From Helicobacter mehlei (GTDB lineage Bacteria > Campylobacterota > Campylobacteria > Campylobacterales > Helicobacteraceae): a DNA stretch of 61,964 nucleotides. The stretch is taken from assembly GCF_003660265.1 (NCBI RefSeq), contig NZ_QXQP01000008.1:1-61964 (forward strand), written 5' to 3'. Position 1 is the stretch's first letter, and each line of letters starts with the position of its first letter. The position numbers and the translations under genes are program-made. The notes beneath the pieces are model-generated. The model was not told where the DNA came from. It worked only from the letters and a program-made list of their open reading frames with translations, and did not search any database. Shown piece after piece: positions 1 to 8,960 of the stretch.

Positions 1-1
1 C

Positions 2-115
2 TCCATCGATACAATTCCTTGCCTGTATTTAGACCCTAAGGACAAGCTCCAAGCACTTCGATCTAAAAATGCCCTTTGTTTGGCGTTGCAAGAACATTTA
101 GAAAGGACTTTTTAA
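2..115 (+). CDS. C-terminal end of a four-cysteine array paralog (cut by window edge)
   Basis: An open frame enters from the left edge and ends at TAA directly before the next ATG. It reads as the last 37 residues of the same family as the genes that follow: a PC-x-YL motif, then DKLQ, then a second cysteine 18 residues after the first, then LALQEHL. The array therefore extends upstream of this window. Function unknown; family membership is clear from the tail alone. Confidence 0.85.
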   Translation, partial: SIDTIPCLYLDPKDKLQALRSKNALCLALQEHLERTF

Positions 116-1165
116 ATGCGCTTAATTTTGGTGACTTTATTGCTTGTGGGCTTCATCCACGCATCGCCTGCCAAATGGCTTTCACAAATGGAAGTTTTAC
201 AAGCTAAGGTGTTGGAGCGCTACGCCATCTCTAGCGATGTGCTCTCTAGGCACGGATCACGGGGTTTAGAGGAAGAGCCTTTGAAGAGCTCTTTAGAGCA
301 AAAAGCCCAAGAAATCCGCCAGCTAGCCCAAAATTTCATCCAAGAAATGCCCCTTTTAAAGGCTTTGAAACCTAATAAAACCCTCAAGATTTTAAGCCAA
401 GTCCAGCTTTTAGAGTTGCTTAATAGCTCTATGCCAAAAGCCAGAAACAAGGCGGGTAAATACCAAGCCCTCAATAGCCCCCAAGCTAATCTAGCCTTGT
501 TTTTGTCCCTGCTAGAAATCTATAGGCCCTTAGTGGCGTTGCAAGAACAAGGCGTGCATGTTTTAGAGGATTGGCAACATTTACCCCAAAAGCCCAAACC
601 CCAAGATGATTTAGTTATGGAGCTTGCCTTTAAAGTCAATATACTCCGGAACCTAGGCAAGCAAACCATACAAGTGCCCCAATCTCAATTCGTGGCTTAT
701 GGACTTAGCGCAGAGTTGTGGGATCATCCTAATAAATTGCAAACATACGCCCCCCACGATCCCAAGCTAGACACTTCTTTAAAGCAAGTCCTAGCTTACC
801 AGTTATCCCGATCTTGGAGCGATATTCAAGATTGGGGCTTTTATATCGATCAGGTCTTTGATGTGGATCGACCAAAAACACCTCAAAAACCCTTAAAATT
901 ATCTGCCATTGTGCAAAGACCTAGTGTGTGCTTTCTAGGCGCACTCCTAGACCCTTTGTCCCAACAAACCTGTCTTAATGCGCTTAAAAAGCCTCCAGCC
1001 AATCTCTATCACAACCTAAAAAGCTACTTGACAACCCAACGCCTTTTAAATGTGGAGAATACTCCTTGTATGTATTTAAATCTGCAGGACAAGCTCCAAA
1101 TCTTTAAATCTGACAACGCAACCTGTTTGGTGTTGCAAAAACATTTGGAAAAAGGACTTAAATGA
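116..1165 (+). CDS. Exported four-cysteine array protein, single-module, divergent member (349 aa)
   Basis: I do not recognise this family. The N-terminus has a short hydrophobic signal peptide (about residues 1-17, ending HASPA), so the product should be periplasmic or outer-membrane associated. The body is probably helical and carries a degenerate form of the family motif (around IYRPLVALQEQGVHVL). The C-terminus has the conserved tail: Cys, 13 residues, Cys, 31 residues, PC-x-YL, 18 residues, Cys. This is the most divergent full-length member and the shortest. The ATG directly follows the TAA of the upstream paralog, and its own end overlaps the next gene by 4 bp (ATGA), so it sits inside a coupled operon. 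Confidence 0.85.
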   Translation: MRLILVTLLLVGFIHASPAKWLSQMEVLQAKVLERYAISSDVLSRHGSRGLEEEPLKSSLEQKAQEIRQLAQNFIQEMPLLKALKPNKTLKILSQVQLLELLNSSMPKARNKAGKYQALNSPQANLALFLSLLEIYRPLVALQEQGVHVLEDWQHLPQKPKPQDDLVMELAFKVNILRNLGKQTIQVPQSQFVAYGLSAELWDHPNKLQTYAPHDPKLDTSLKQVLAYQLSRSWSDIQDWGFYIDQVFDVDRPKTPQKPLKLSAIVQRPSVCFLGALLDPLSQQTCLNALKKPPANLYHNLKSYLTTQRLLNVENTPCMYLNLQDKLQIFKSDNATCLVLQKHLEKGLK

Positions 1166-2367
1166 TTCGCCTATTCCTCTTGGCTCTTTTGCTCTTAAAT
1201 CTGCAAGCTAAAGAAGATGTATTGACCATCATGATTCAAATAGACAACCCCAAAGAATCCCAAGATACCCAGGAATTTTTCAAGGCGTTTAAGGCACTCC
1301 ATACTTACATGCAAAAATCCTCTGTCAAGATAGACGATGACATAGACGACCCCAATAACCCAAATAACCCAGATACAGCATACCTACCCGCTTTGACTTG
1401 GGCGATGCGGCATTACACCGATGCCTCTATTCCCCTAGCTAAAGCTGTGGCTAAGCAAGTCCCCTTGTTTAAAGAGTTTAAACCCAAAAATGCAAGAGAG
1501 GAGCTTTTTTTAGCCCATGTGAGGGATATGGCCATGTTTAACGCCCTAGACCTCATAGTAGTAGATTTGCTTGAAAAAAAGGAGACATTTATTGCCCGCG
1601 AATTTTTACATATCAACGCATGGCTCTATGCCCCGCTTTTCAATGCCCACAAGCTAGGGCTAGATGTGATCGCCTATCTTAAACAACTCCATCGTCTCTT
1701 TTCTAAAAATACGGATTTGCGCCGTATAAACAATATCCGTGATTTTAATCGAGCAAGGATATATGAAGCAGACAGAAAAAACATTGTCCCCCATAAGCCT
1801 TTTAGAAAACACTTAGCCCAAGATATGCATGAAGCGCATATCCCCATGCAAATCTTTGCCCACCATGCAGACTATAGTTATTGGGTTGCGCTCGTTTTGG
1901 ACAACCTTTTTGATGGGGGGATAGCTTGGGACCGGGTATCTGACACTTGTGTATTTAGGCGCACATTTTGGGATTTCATGGATAAAAACGCCCAGCGCAT
2001 AGACCCCGAACATCTCTCTGATCTCTACACAGCACGGGTGATCTCTCTAGAGCGCAACGCCCCTTTTTACGATCTCTTAAGAAATGACGACCCCAAGATT
2101 TTAAAAGACACGCTCAAAGCCCACCCCACCATGTGCCTAAGCCCTAAATACTTAAGCCCACAATCTAAGCAAATCTGCCAACAACTCTTTCAAGCCCAAA
2201 CCTACAACGCTAAAGACATCCAAGAGCAATTACACCTTGTGCGCCTTGTCTCCATTGATGAGAGCCCATGCGTGTATCTCAATTCCAGCGACAAGCTCCA
2301 GCTATTTAAAACCACCAACCCCCTATGTTTAGCCTTACAAACCAACCTACAAAAGGATTTACAATGA
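1162..2367 (+). CDS. Exported four-cysteine array protein, single-module (401 aa)
   Basis: Unknown family. The signal peptide MIRLFLLALLLLNLQA is followed by the mature start KEDVLTIMI. The central family motif is LYAPLFNAHKLGLDVIAYL (about residues 153-171). The tail cysteines lie at about 325, 339, 370 and 389 (spacing C-x13-C-x30-C-x18-C). It overlaps both neighbours by ATGA. A stretch of about 93 bp coding the mature N-terminus (1210-1302) looks identical to the corresponding part of the last array gene (9005-9097), although four genes separate them. Much of the tail coding sequence is also shared with that gene. Confidence 0.87.
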   Translation: MIRLFLLALLLLNLQAKEDVLTIMIQIDNPKESQDTQEFFKAFKALHTYMQKSSVKIDDDIDDPNNPNNPDTAYLPALTWAMRHYTDASIPLAKAVAKQVPLFKEFKPKNAREELFLAHVRDMAMFNALDLIVVDLLEKKETFIAREFLHINAWLYAPLFNAHKLGLDVIAYLKQLHRLFSKNTDLRRINNIRDFNRARIYEADRKNIVPHKPFRKHLAQDMHEAHIPMQIFAHHADYSYWVALVLDNLFDGGIAWDRVSDTCVFRRTFWDFMDKNAQRIDPEHLSDLYTARVISLERNAPFYDLLRNDDPKILKDTLKAHPTMCLSPKYLSPQSKQICQQLFQAQTYNAKDIQEQLHLVRLVSIDESPCVYLNSSDKLQLFKTTNPLCLALQTNLQKDLQ

Positions 2368-4463
2368 TCCGCCTCCTGCTCTTAGCTCTCATAGGACTCA
2401 ATTTACACGCCACAGAGTCGCCACAATCCCCAAACGCCCCCTTTTTAAAGGCGGCCACAAGTTTGTATGATTCGCTCGTAAATGCCCATAACAGTGCTCT
2501 GCAAGTTGCCCTTAAAGCGGAGTGTGATCCAAGCAAAATGGATCGATCCTTTATGACCCCACAAGTCGTAGCACGGCGTTACAAAACATGGATGAATCTA
2601 GCGATTGAAATGATCGACCATGTGCCCTTTATGCAACGCCTAAAAAGTCTCCCGCTTTACCCGCAAATTCGGGGCTTTGAAGCCTTGCACGCCTTTGCGA
2701 TGGTGCGTGCTAAGATTACTGAAGTGGGTTGTGATGACGCACTATACAATGGCGCACCGCCTATCAAGCCCCTTGAAGCCCAAAAACTCTTCAACGCCTT
2801 GCAATACAACCTCAAATTTTTCTACTCCCTTTTAATCAATATCTCCAAACAGGGCTTAGGCCTAGAATCTTTCTTAAACCATTTAATTTGGTTTGGCTCT
2901 TCTTTTGATTACCAAAACACCCTGACCTACCACCTAAACTTCTCCTCAAAGGACTATAACACCAACTTCAAAGCCGTAGAAGACATGGTAGCCAAAGGCT
3001 CTTCGCCCACTATATTGCACCTTAAAACTCTAATGGCGGGTTTAGATAATTTCTTATTTGATAATGGCGATTATGATATTGCCTCGCAAGAAAAAAGAGC
3101 CTACTACAAACAGCTCCAAACCATTTTAGGCGTGAGCCTGTATGACATGCAACTTTTGAAAGATTATTATGCTTACCGCTTTGACATATGGCTAAAAGGT
3201 GTCCGCACGCTTAGCCCCTCTCAACCCCCCGCCCCTTTGGATCGCGTGGGTTTCTATGCATGTCTTAAGGACTCTACAACAGACACCCGGGCATGCCAAG
3301 CTTTATTGAAGAATCCCGATATGGATTTTTACAATTACTTCCGGCGTGTCCGCCTCATCACCTTTGGGGATGAGCCCTGCCTCTATCTCACCCCCCAAAA
3401 CACGCTCCAAAATTTCCCCTCCAAAGACCCCCTTTGTAAAACCCTACAGGCAAACCCGCCCCAAATGGGCGTAGTCGTGCCCTCTAATGTGGCTAAAGCC
3501 TTTCAAGAGGCACAAGATGCCTTGATCCACATGATCAATGAAGCCCCCCATGACCTCAAGCCCTTTAAAGACCGCCTGCAAGCCATTTTGCAAGCCACGC
3601 CCCTAGCCGCCCTGCAAGGCCCTAAATGGCACCATGTGCTTGATTACGAACGCCTCCATCTTTTAGCTCTTTTGAGCGGTTCTTTGAACTTTACAGATTT
3701 TGACACGGATACATACTATTCTGGATCCGCTTCCGCCCCCATGTTGGCTTATAATTACCTCCACAGGATTGATTTCTTCTACACCCCCTTAATCAAAGCC
3801 GTGCAACTTGGCTTAGACCCTAGCGCGTATTTACACAATCTCAAACAATCCGCCCCACACAGCAACTACCCATGCACAAAAGACGATTCTTGCACACGCC
3901 CTAAGAATACCCCCAAGAGCCCATGGCTTGAAGATTTTAGAAGCGCCAAATCAGGCAGTTACTTTTTAAAGAGATATGAGTTTAATCCCTCTTCTCAAGA
4001 TTTTATCTCTATCGACTGGACTTTGCCCCTATGGACGGCGGCATGGGATGAAAAGCGGGGGTATTTATTTTATGGGGATTTAGCCAAATGGTGGACTCCC
4101 AAAGAGGCCCCGCTATGGGATTTGCATTATAAAAAACGCATTGAGGCGTTTTTCACCAACCAAGACATTTACACAGACACGCTATTACACCCCGAAAAAG
4201 TCTCTGCCGATCGCTTGCGCACACACCCCACCGCCTGTTTGCAACCCCAGTATTTAAACAAGGAAGCTAAGGCAACTTGCTTGCAAATTTTTCAACAACA
4301 CACCTACGACCCCAAACCCTTGCAAAAGTATTTAAAATCCTTGCGTTTAATCTCCATTGACAACGCCCCATGCGTGTATCTCAACTCTCAAGACAAACTC
4401 CAAGCGTTTGAATCTGATAAGACGATCTGTTTGGCGTTGCAAAAGAATTTAACAAAGGAATAA
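2364..4463 (+). CDS. Exported four-cysteine array protein, double-module (699 aa)
   Basis: Unknown family. The start is the ATG overlapping the upstream stop (ATGA); it gives the family signal peptide MIRLLLLALIGLNLHA, while an upstream in-frame ATG at 2325 would add a non-signal leader. The protein holds two modules in tandem. The first has a FYSLLINISKQGLGLESFL motif and its own four-cysteine tail in mid-protein (C-x10-C-x27-PCLYL, then x18-C). The second has FYTPLIKAVQLGLDPSAYL and a full tail at the C-terminus. It looks like a fusion of two single-module units in which the second unit lost its signal peptide. Closest relative: the gene at 5698-7794. Confidence 0.87.
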   Translation: MIRLLLLALIGLNLHATESPQSPNAPFLKAATSLYDSLVNAHNSALQVALKAECDPSKMDRSFMTPQVVARRYKTWMNLAIEMIDHVPFMQRLKSLPLYPQIRGFEALHAFAMVRAKITEVGCDDALYNGAPPIKPLEAQKLFNALQYNLKFFYSLLINISKQGLGLESFLNHLIWFGSSFDYQNTLTYHLNFSSKDYNTNFKAVEDMVAKGSSPTILHLKTLMAGLDNFLFDNGDYDIASQEKRAYYKQLQTILGVSLYDMQLLKDYYAYRFDIWLKGVRTLSPSQPPAPLDRVGFYACLKDSTTDTRACQALLKNPDMDFYNYFRRVRLITFGDEPCLYLTPQNTLQNFPSKDPLCKTLQANPPQMGVVVPSNVAKAFQEAQDALIHMINEAPHDLKPFKDRLQAILQATPLAALQGPKWHHVLDYERLHLLALLSGSLNFTDFDTDTYYSGSASAPMLAYNYLHRIDFFYTPLIKAVQLGLDPSAYLHNLKQSAPHSNYPCTKDDSCTRPKNTPKSPWLEDFRSAKSGSYFLKRYEFNPSSQDFISIDWTLPLWTAAWDEKRGYLFYGDLAKWWTPKEAPLWDLHYKKRIEAFFTNQDIYTDTLLHPEKVSADRLRTHPTACLQPQYLNKEAKATCLQIFQQHTYDPKPLQKYLKSLRLISIDNAPCVYLNSQDKLQAFESDKTICLALQKNLTKE

Positions 4464-4465
4464 AA

Positions 4466-5701
4466 ATGATCCGCTTGCTTCTCTTAGCCCTCTTGCTCTT
4501 AAATCTGCAGGCTAAAGAAAATGTATTGACCATCATGATTCCCATGGACAAACCCCAAGAATCCAAAAACGCCCCCTTTTTCAAGGCATTTAAAGCCCTC
4601 CATGACTACATGGATGAAGGCAATCAAAAAGCCGTAGGTGACCCTGATGCAGATGAGAGATGGGACTACATGAGCATTGCGTGGGGCATTTCAGAGTACA
4701 TTGAAGGCGTGATCCCCCTAGCCCAAACAGCGGTCCAACAAATGCCCTTAATCCAAGAGTTTAAGCCCAAGAATAAAGCAGAAAGGCGGTTTTTGGCGCA
4801 TTTGAAACAGCGAGAGATGTTGCGCGCGCTAGATAGTATCGGGGTGTATAATGCCTATGCTAATCACCCTAAAAGTGCCACACTCGCTAAAGTCTTCTTA
4901 GACACCGCCAATTTCCTCTATGCCCCACTTTTCAATGCCCAAAGGGCAGGGCTAGATATGATGAGCTACTTAAACCAGCTCCAGCATATCTTGGTCGCTA
5001 AAAAACAATGCCACCCCGCCCCCTTTGCCCCCAATGATTATTGCAATGATAGCAGCACTTGTGCGGGCTGTGCTCATGACATCATTGCAACCGCCTATGA
5101 TGAAAACATTTCTAACGATAAACTCTTACAACAACTGCATACAGACATCAAAAACATGGCCGATGCTTATGGATTTTTCCAACAAAAGATCCATTCGCGC
5201 AGTTTGTGGGAACGCCTAACGCTCGCACACATCTTAGGTGATGATAAAGATTTAATCGTCGATGGCAAGCAAGAAGATGTTCCACCCTCCTATTATGTGG
5301 ATGATGATTCTTATCAAGAGATGTTGCACAAATACCCAAAACGCATAGACCCTAGCCACCTCTCTACCCTCTATCTAGCCCGTCTCCTTGTGCTAAGCTA
5401 CAACGCCCCCTTCTACACACATTTACAAAACAACCCCACCTCCATTCTAAAAGACCACCCCACCATGTGTTTAAGCCCTAAGTATTTAAGCCCCAAATCC
5501 CAGCAAACTTGCCTACAACTCTTTAAAGCCCAAACCTACAACACGAAGGACATTCAAGAGCAATTACACCTTGTGCGTTTAATCTCCATTGATGATAGCC
5601 CTTGTGTGTATTTAGACCCTAAGGACAAGCTCCAAATCTTTAAGTCTAATAATGCAATCTGTGTGGCGTTACAAAAACACTTGACAAAGGAGCAAAAATG
5701 A
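4466..5701 (+). CDS. Exported four-cysteine array protein, single-module, with extra cysteine cluster (411 aa)
   Basis: Unknown family. The signal peptide MIRLLLLALLLLNLQA is followed by KENVLTIMIPMD, very like the genes at 1162 and 8957. The motif LYAPLFNAQRAGLDMMSYL lies at about residues 152-170. Directly after it is an insertion rich in cysteines (KKQCHPAP, DYCNDSSTCAGCAHD) that siblings lack and that includes a CxxC. The tail keeps the C-x13-C-x30-C-x18-C spacing. The upstream stop is 2 bp before the ATG; the downstream gene overlaps by 4 bp. Confidence 0.87.
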   Translation: MIRLLLLALLLLNLQAKENVLTIMIPMDKPQESKNAPFFKAFKALHDYMDEGNQKAVGDPDADERWDYMSIAWGISEYIEGVIPLAQTAVQQMPLIQEFKPKNKAERRFLAHLKQREMLRALDSIGVYNAYANHPKSATLAKVFLDTANFLYAPLFNAQRAGLDMMSYLNQLQHILVAKKQCHPAPFAPNDYCNDSSTCAGCAHDIIATAYDENISNDKLLQQLHTDIKNMADAYGFFQQKIHSRSLWERLTLAHILGDDKDLIVDGKQEDVPPSYYVDDDSYQEMLHKYPKRIDPSHLSTLYLARLLVLSYNAPFYTHLQNNPTSILKDHPTMCLSPKYLSPKSQQTCLQLFKAQTYNTKDIQEQLHLVRLISIDDSPCVYLDPKDKLQIFKSNNAICVALQKHLTKEQK

Positions 5702-7794
5702 TCCGCCTACTTTTCTTAGCTCTCTTGGTCTTAAGTCTGCAGGCTAAAACACCTCCAAGCCATAAAGATACCCCCTTTTTCAAGGCAGCTACAAGTTTGT
5801 ATGACTCGCTACTCAAAGCCCAAAACAGCGCCCTACAAGCTGCCCTAAAAGCCCAGTGTGCGCCTAACGACATGGACCGCGTTGTGATCGCCCCCGAAGT
5901 GATCGCACAAAATTATAAAACATGGCTCACCCTAGCTGCTGCAATGATCGACCATGTGCCTTTTATGACCCGTTTAAAAAGCCTCCCCCTTTATGACCAA
6001 ATCAGGGGTTTTGAGACTTTGCACGCCTTTGGCTTGGTGCGCGCTAAGATTAGTGGTAAAATGGATTGTAAAAAGGCACTCAAGCACGGCACACCCCCTC
6101 CAAAGCCCCTACAAGCCAAACAACTCTTAGATGACCTGCAACACAACCTGGAGTTTTACTACCCCTTACTACTCAACGCCTTTAAGCAGGGCCTGCCACT
6201 AGAGTCCTTTTTAGATAACTTAGATTGGGGTTTTGATTTCACATTCAGCGCAAAAGACTACCAAAGAACCATGTTAGGACAACTCCGCTTTGACTCTAAG
6301 GATGATGATCGCAATCTCAAAACCCTAAAAGATATGTTAAGCAAAGGCAACTCCCCCACTATCTTACGCCTCAAAACCCTAAGAGCGGGGGTGGATAACT
6401 TCCTTTTTAACTACTATGATTATGGCCTCGCCTGGCAAGAAGAAAAAGCCTACTACCAATATGCCCCCCAATTTTTAGGTTTGAGCTTGTGGGACATCAG
6501 CCGTTGGCGCAAATATTACGCCTATCGTTTCCAAACTTGGCTAGAGGGCATCCGGACTCTAAGCCCCTCTAAGCCGCCCGCCCCTTTGGATTGGGTTGGG
6601 TTTTATGGTTGTCTGAATGCCTCTAAGACCGACATTCCCGCCTGCAACGCTTTAATCAAGCAACGCAGTGCGTTTTTTTACTTTTTTTTCCGCGCTACCC
6701 GCCTGCTTGCTTTCCACGATCAGCCCTGCCTCTATCTCACCCCCCAAAACACGCTCCAAACCTTCCCCTCCAAAGACCCCCTTTGCCAAATCCTGCAGGC
6801 TAACCCGCCCCAAATGGGCGCACCTGTGCCTGCTGATCTCATCAATGCTTTTTACAAGGCACAAGAGAGCTTGATTACCATGATGGACACACCCCCCTAT
6901 GCTGTTGCACCCTTTAAGCAAAGTCTGCAAGCCATTTTACAAGCCACCCCCCTAGCCACCCTACAAGGTCCCAAGTGGAATCAACTTCTCTCTTACGAAC
7001 AGCTCCACTTGTTTGCCCTGCTAAGAGGCTCGGTGTATTATTTTCGCGCGAATCTAAACAAACACCGCCCTAAATTCATTTCTATCCCTATGTTAGCCTA
7101 CCACTACCTCAATCTAATCCACTTTTTTTACGCCCCCTTAATAGAAGCCGCCAAACAGGGCTTAGACCCTAGTGCGTATTTACAAGCCATCCAAAGCACC
7201 CAAAAACCCCAAAACTCTTATAAAGAAGTGGGGGACTGCGATGAGCCTACCGACATACCAGAAAGTCCGTGGCTGACCGATTTGAGTATTGCTCAAGTGG
7301 GTGCTGACCTCACCAACCGCTATCAACAGGGCAATACGATACCCATGGTCGATTGGGAGCTACCCGCCCATGATGAAAAACACACATTTGCCTTTAATAG
7401 CGATTTGGCCAAATGGCTAACCCCTAAATCCGCCCCGCTATGGGATTTGCATTACATCAAACAGGTTGTGGCGTTTTTTTACAATGCAGACATTTACACC
7501 GATTCCTTATTGCACCCCCAAAAGCTCTCTATTAATCGCTTGCGTGAAAGCCCCAGTGCCTGCCTGCACCCCAAATACCTTAACAGCGTGGCTCAAGAAA
7601 CTTGCCTAGATATCTTCCAGCAACGCACCTACGACCCAAAAGACCTACAACAAGCCCTACAATCCATGCGGCTACTCTCCATTGACGAGAGCCCATGCGT
7701 GTATTTAGACTCGCAAAACAAGTTGCAAACTTTTAAGTCCAGCAACCCCCTATGCCACGCCTTGCAGACAAATTTAACAAAGGACACCCAATGA
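5698..7794 (+). CDS. Exported four-cysteine array protein, double-module (698 aa)
   Basis: Unknown family. Signal peptide MIRLLFLALLVLSLQA. Two modules as in the gene at 2364-4463: a mid-protein tail with PCLYLTPQNTLQ and a C-terminal tail with PCVYLDSQNKLQ. The second half carries FFYAPLIEAAKQGLDPSAYL. The two double-module proteins align along their whole length, including shared blocks such as HVPFM-RLKSLPLY and NPPQMG, so a double-module gene was copied within the array after the fusion occurred. ATGA overlaps join it to both neighbours. Confidence 0.87.
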   Translation: MIRLLFLALLVLSLQAKTPPSHKDTPFFKAATSLYDSLLKAQNSALQAALKAQCAPNDMDRVVIAPEVIAQNYKTWLTLAAAMIDHVPFMTRLKSLPLYDQIRGFETLHAFGLVRAKISGKMDCKKALKHGTPPPKPLQAKQLLDDLQHNLEFYYPLLLNAFKQGLPLESFLDNLDWGFDFTFSAKDYQRTMLGQLRFDSKDDDRNLKTLKDMLSKGNSPTILRLKTLRAGVDNFLFNYYDYGLAWQEEKAYYQYAPQFLGLSLWDISRWRKYYAYRFQTWLEGIRTLSPSKPPAPLDWVGFYGCLNASKTDIPACNALIKQRSAFFYFFFRATRLLAFHDQPCLYLTPQNTLQTFPSKDPLCQILQANPPQMGAPVPADLINAFYKAQESLITMMDTPPYAVAPFKQSLQAILQATPLATLQGPKWNQLLSYEQLHLFALLRGSVYYFRANLNKHRPKFISIPMLAYHYLNLIHFFYAPLIEAAKQGLDPSAYLQAIQSTQKPQNSYKEVGDCDEPTDIPESPWLTDLSIAQVGADLTNRYQQGNTIPMVDWELPAHDEKHTFAFNSDLAKWLTPKSAPLWDLHYIKQVVAFFYNADIYTDSLLHPQKLSINRLRESPSACLHPKYLNSVAQETCLDIFQQRTYDPKDLQQALQSMRLLSIDESPCVYLDSQNKLQTFKSSNPLCHALQTNLTKDTQ

Positions 7795-8960
7795 TCCGCC
7801 TACTTCTCTTAGCTCTCTTGGTCGTAACTCTACAAGCTAAAGAACCCCCAAACCAAAATGCCCAATTTTTCAAGGCGTTTAAGGTGCTTAAAACCTACTT
7901 TGTTCGCTCCCAAGATCGCATACATAAAGAGTATATGCAGACAAGAACGCCTGATAATATTGTAGGCTATAATGTAAAAGATTTGGCATCCATCACATCG
8001 TGTTACACAGATGCCGCCACCCCCCTAGCTAAAGCTGTAGCAGCACAAATACCCTTGTTTAAAGAGTTTAAGCCCAAAAACCAAAGAGAAGAGCTTTTCT
8101 TAGTCCATGTTAGGGATATGGAAATGCTCCATGTCCTAAATGTGCTCGATTCTCTCATCAATTGCTACAATTGCAAACCAAAAAAAGCCACAGCCCACAT
8201 CTTTTTAGATGTGATCGCCTTTCTTTATGCGCCTCTCATTAACGCCCACAGGGCGGGGCTAGATGTGATCGCCTATCTCCAACAACTCCATAAGGAGTTT
8301 TCTCAAAAACAGCTCGATGGGAGCATTGACAAGATCAAAGAGTTCAATATGGCAAGACTTGATGAAAAACGAGAAAAACACATGATCCCCCGCAAGCCTT
8401 TTAGAAAACGCCTAGTCCAAGATATGGATCATGCAGAGAGACTGATAAGAATTTCTAGGCAAGAGTGGTATTTTTGGGCGCTCTCAGTTTTGGACACAAG
8501 ATTGGGCGGTAACTTGGATGAAGACCGCGATAATCTTGTGTCCAGTTGTCGAGGAGGGCTAAGCAAGTTTTTAGATCAAAACGCCCAGCGCATAGACCCC
8601 GAACATCTCTTTGATCTCTACACAGCACGGGTGATCCCTCTAGAGCGCAATGCCCCTTTTTACGACCGCTTAAGAAATGACAACCCCAAGATTTTAAAAG
8701 ACACACTCAAGGATCACCCCACCATGTGCCTAAGCCCCAAATATTTAAGCGCACAATCACAGCAAACCTGCCAACAACTCTTTCAAGCCAAAACTTACAA
8801 CTCTAAAGATATTCAAGAACAATTACACCTTGTGCGCCTTGTCTCCATTGATGAGAGTCCCTGTGTGTATTTAGACCCTAAGGATAAGCTCCAAGCGTTT
8901 AAATCTGACAATGCGATCTGTTTGGAACTGCAAACACACCTAACAAAGGATGTTAAATGA
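7791..8960 (+). CDS. Exported four-cysteine array protein, single-module (389 aa)
   Basis: Unknown family. The chosen start is the ATG overlapping the preceding stop, which gives signal peptide MIRLLLLALLVVTLQA; the in-frame ATG at 7752 lies inside the upstream gene and would bury the signal. It contains FLYAPLINAHRAGLDVIAYL and the standard four-cysteine tail. It also has a CYNC (CxxC) pair near residue 123 that siblings lack. The LFKEFKPKN-REELFL block is shared with the genes at 1162 and 8957. Confidence 0.87.
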   Translation: MIRLLLLALLVVTLQAKEPPNQNAQFFKAFKVLKTYFVRSQDRIHKEYMQTRTPDNIVGYNVKDLASITSCYTDAATPLAKAVAAQIPLFKEFKPKNQREELFLVHVRDMEMLHVLNVLDSLINCYNCKPKKATAHIFLDVIAFLYAPLINAHRAGLDVIAYLQQLHKEFSQKQLDGSIDKIKEFNMARLDEKREKHMIPRKPFRKRLVQDMDHAERLIRISRQEWYFWALSVLDTRLGGNLDEDRDNLVSSCRGGLSKFLDQNAQRIDPEHLFDLYTARVIPLERNAPFYDRLRNDNPKILKDTLKDHPTMCLSPKYLSAQSQQTCQQLFQAKTYNSKDIQEQLHLVRLVSIDESPCVYLDPKDKLQAFKSDNAICLELQTHLTKDVK

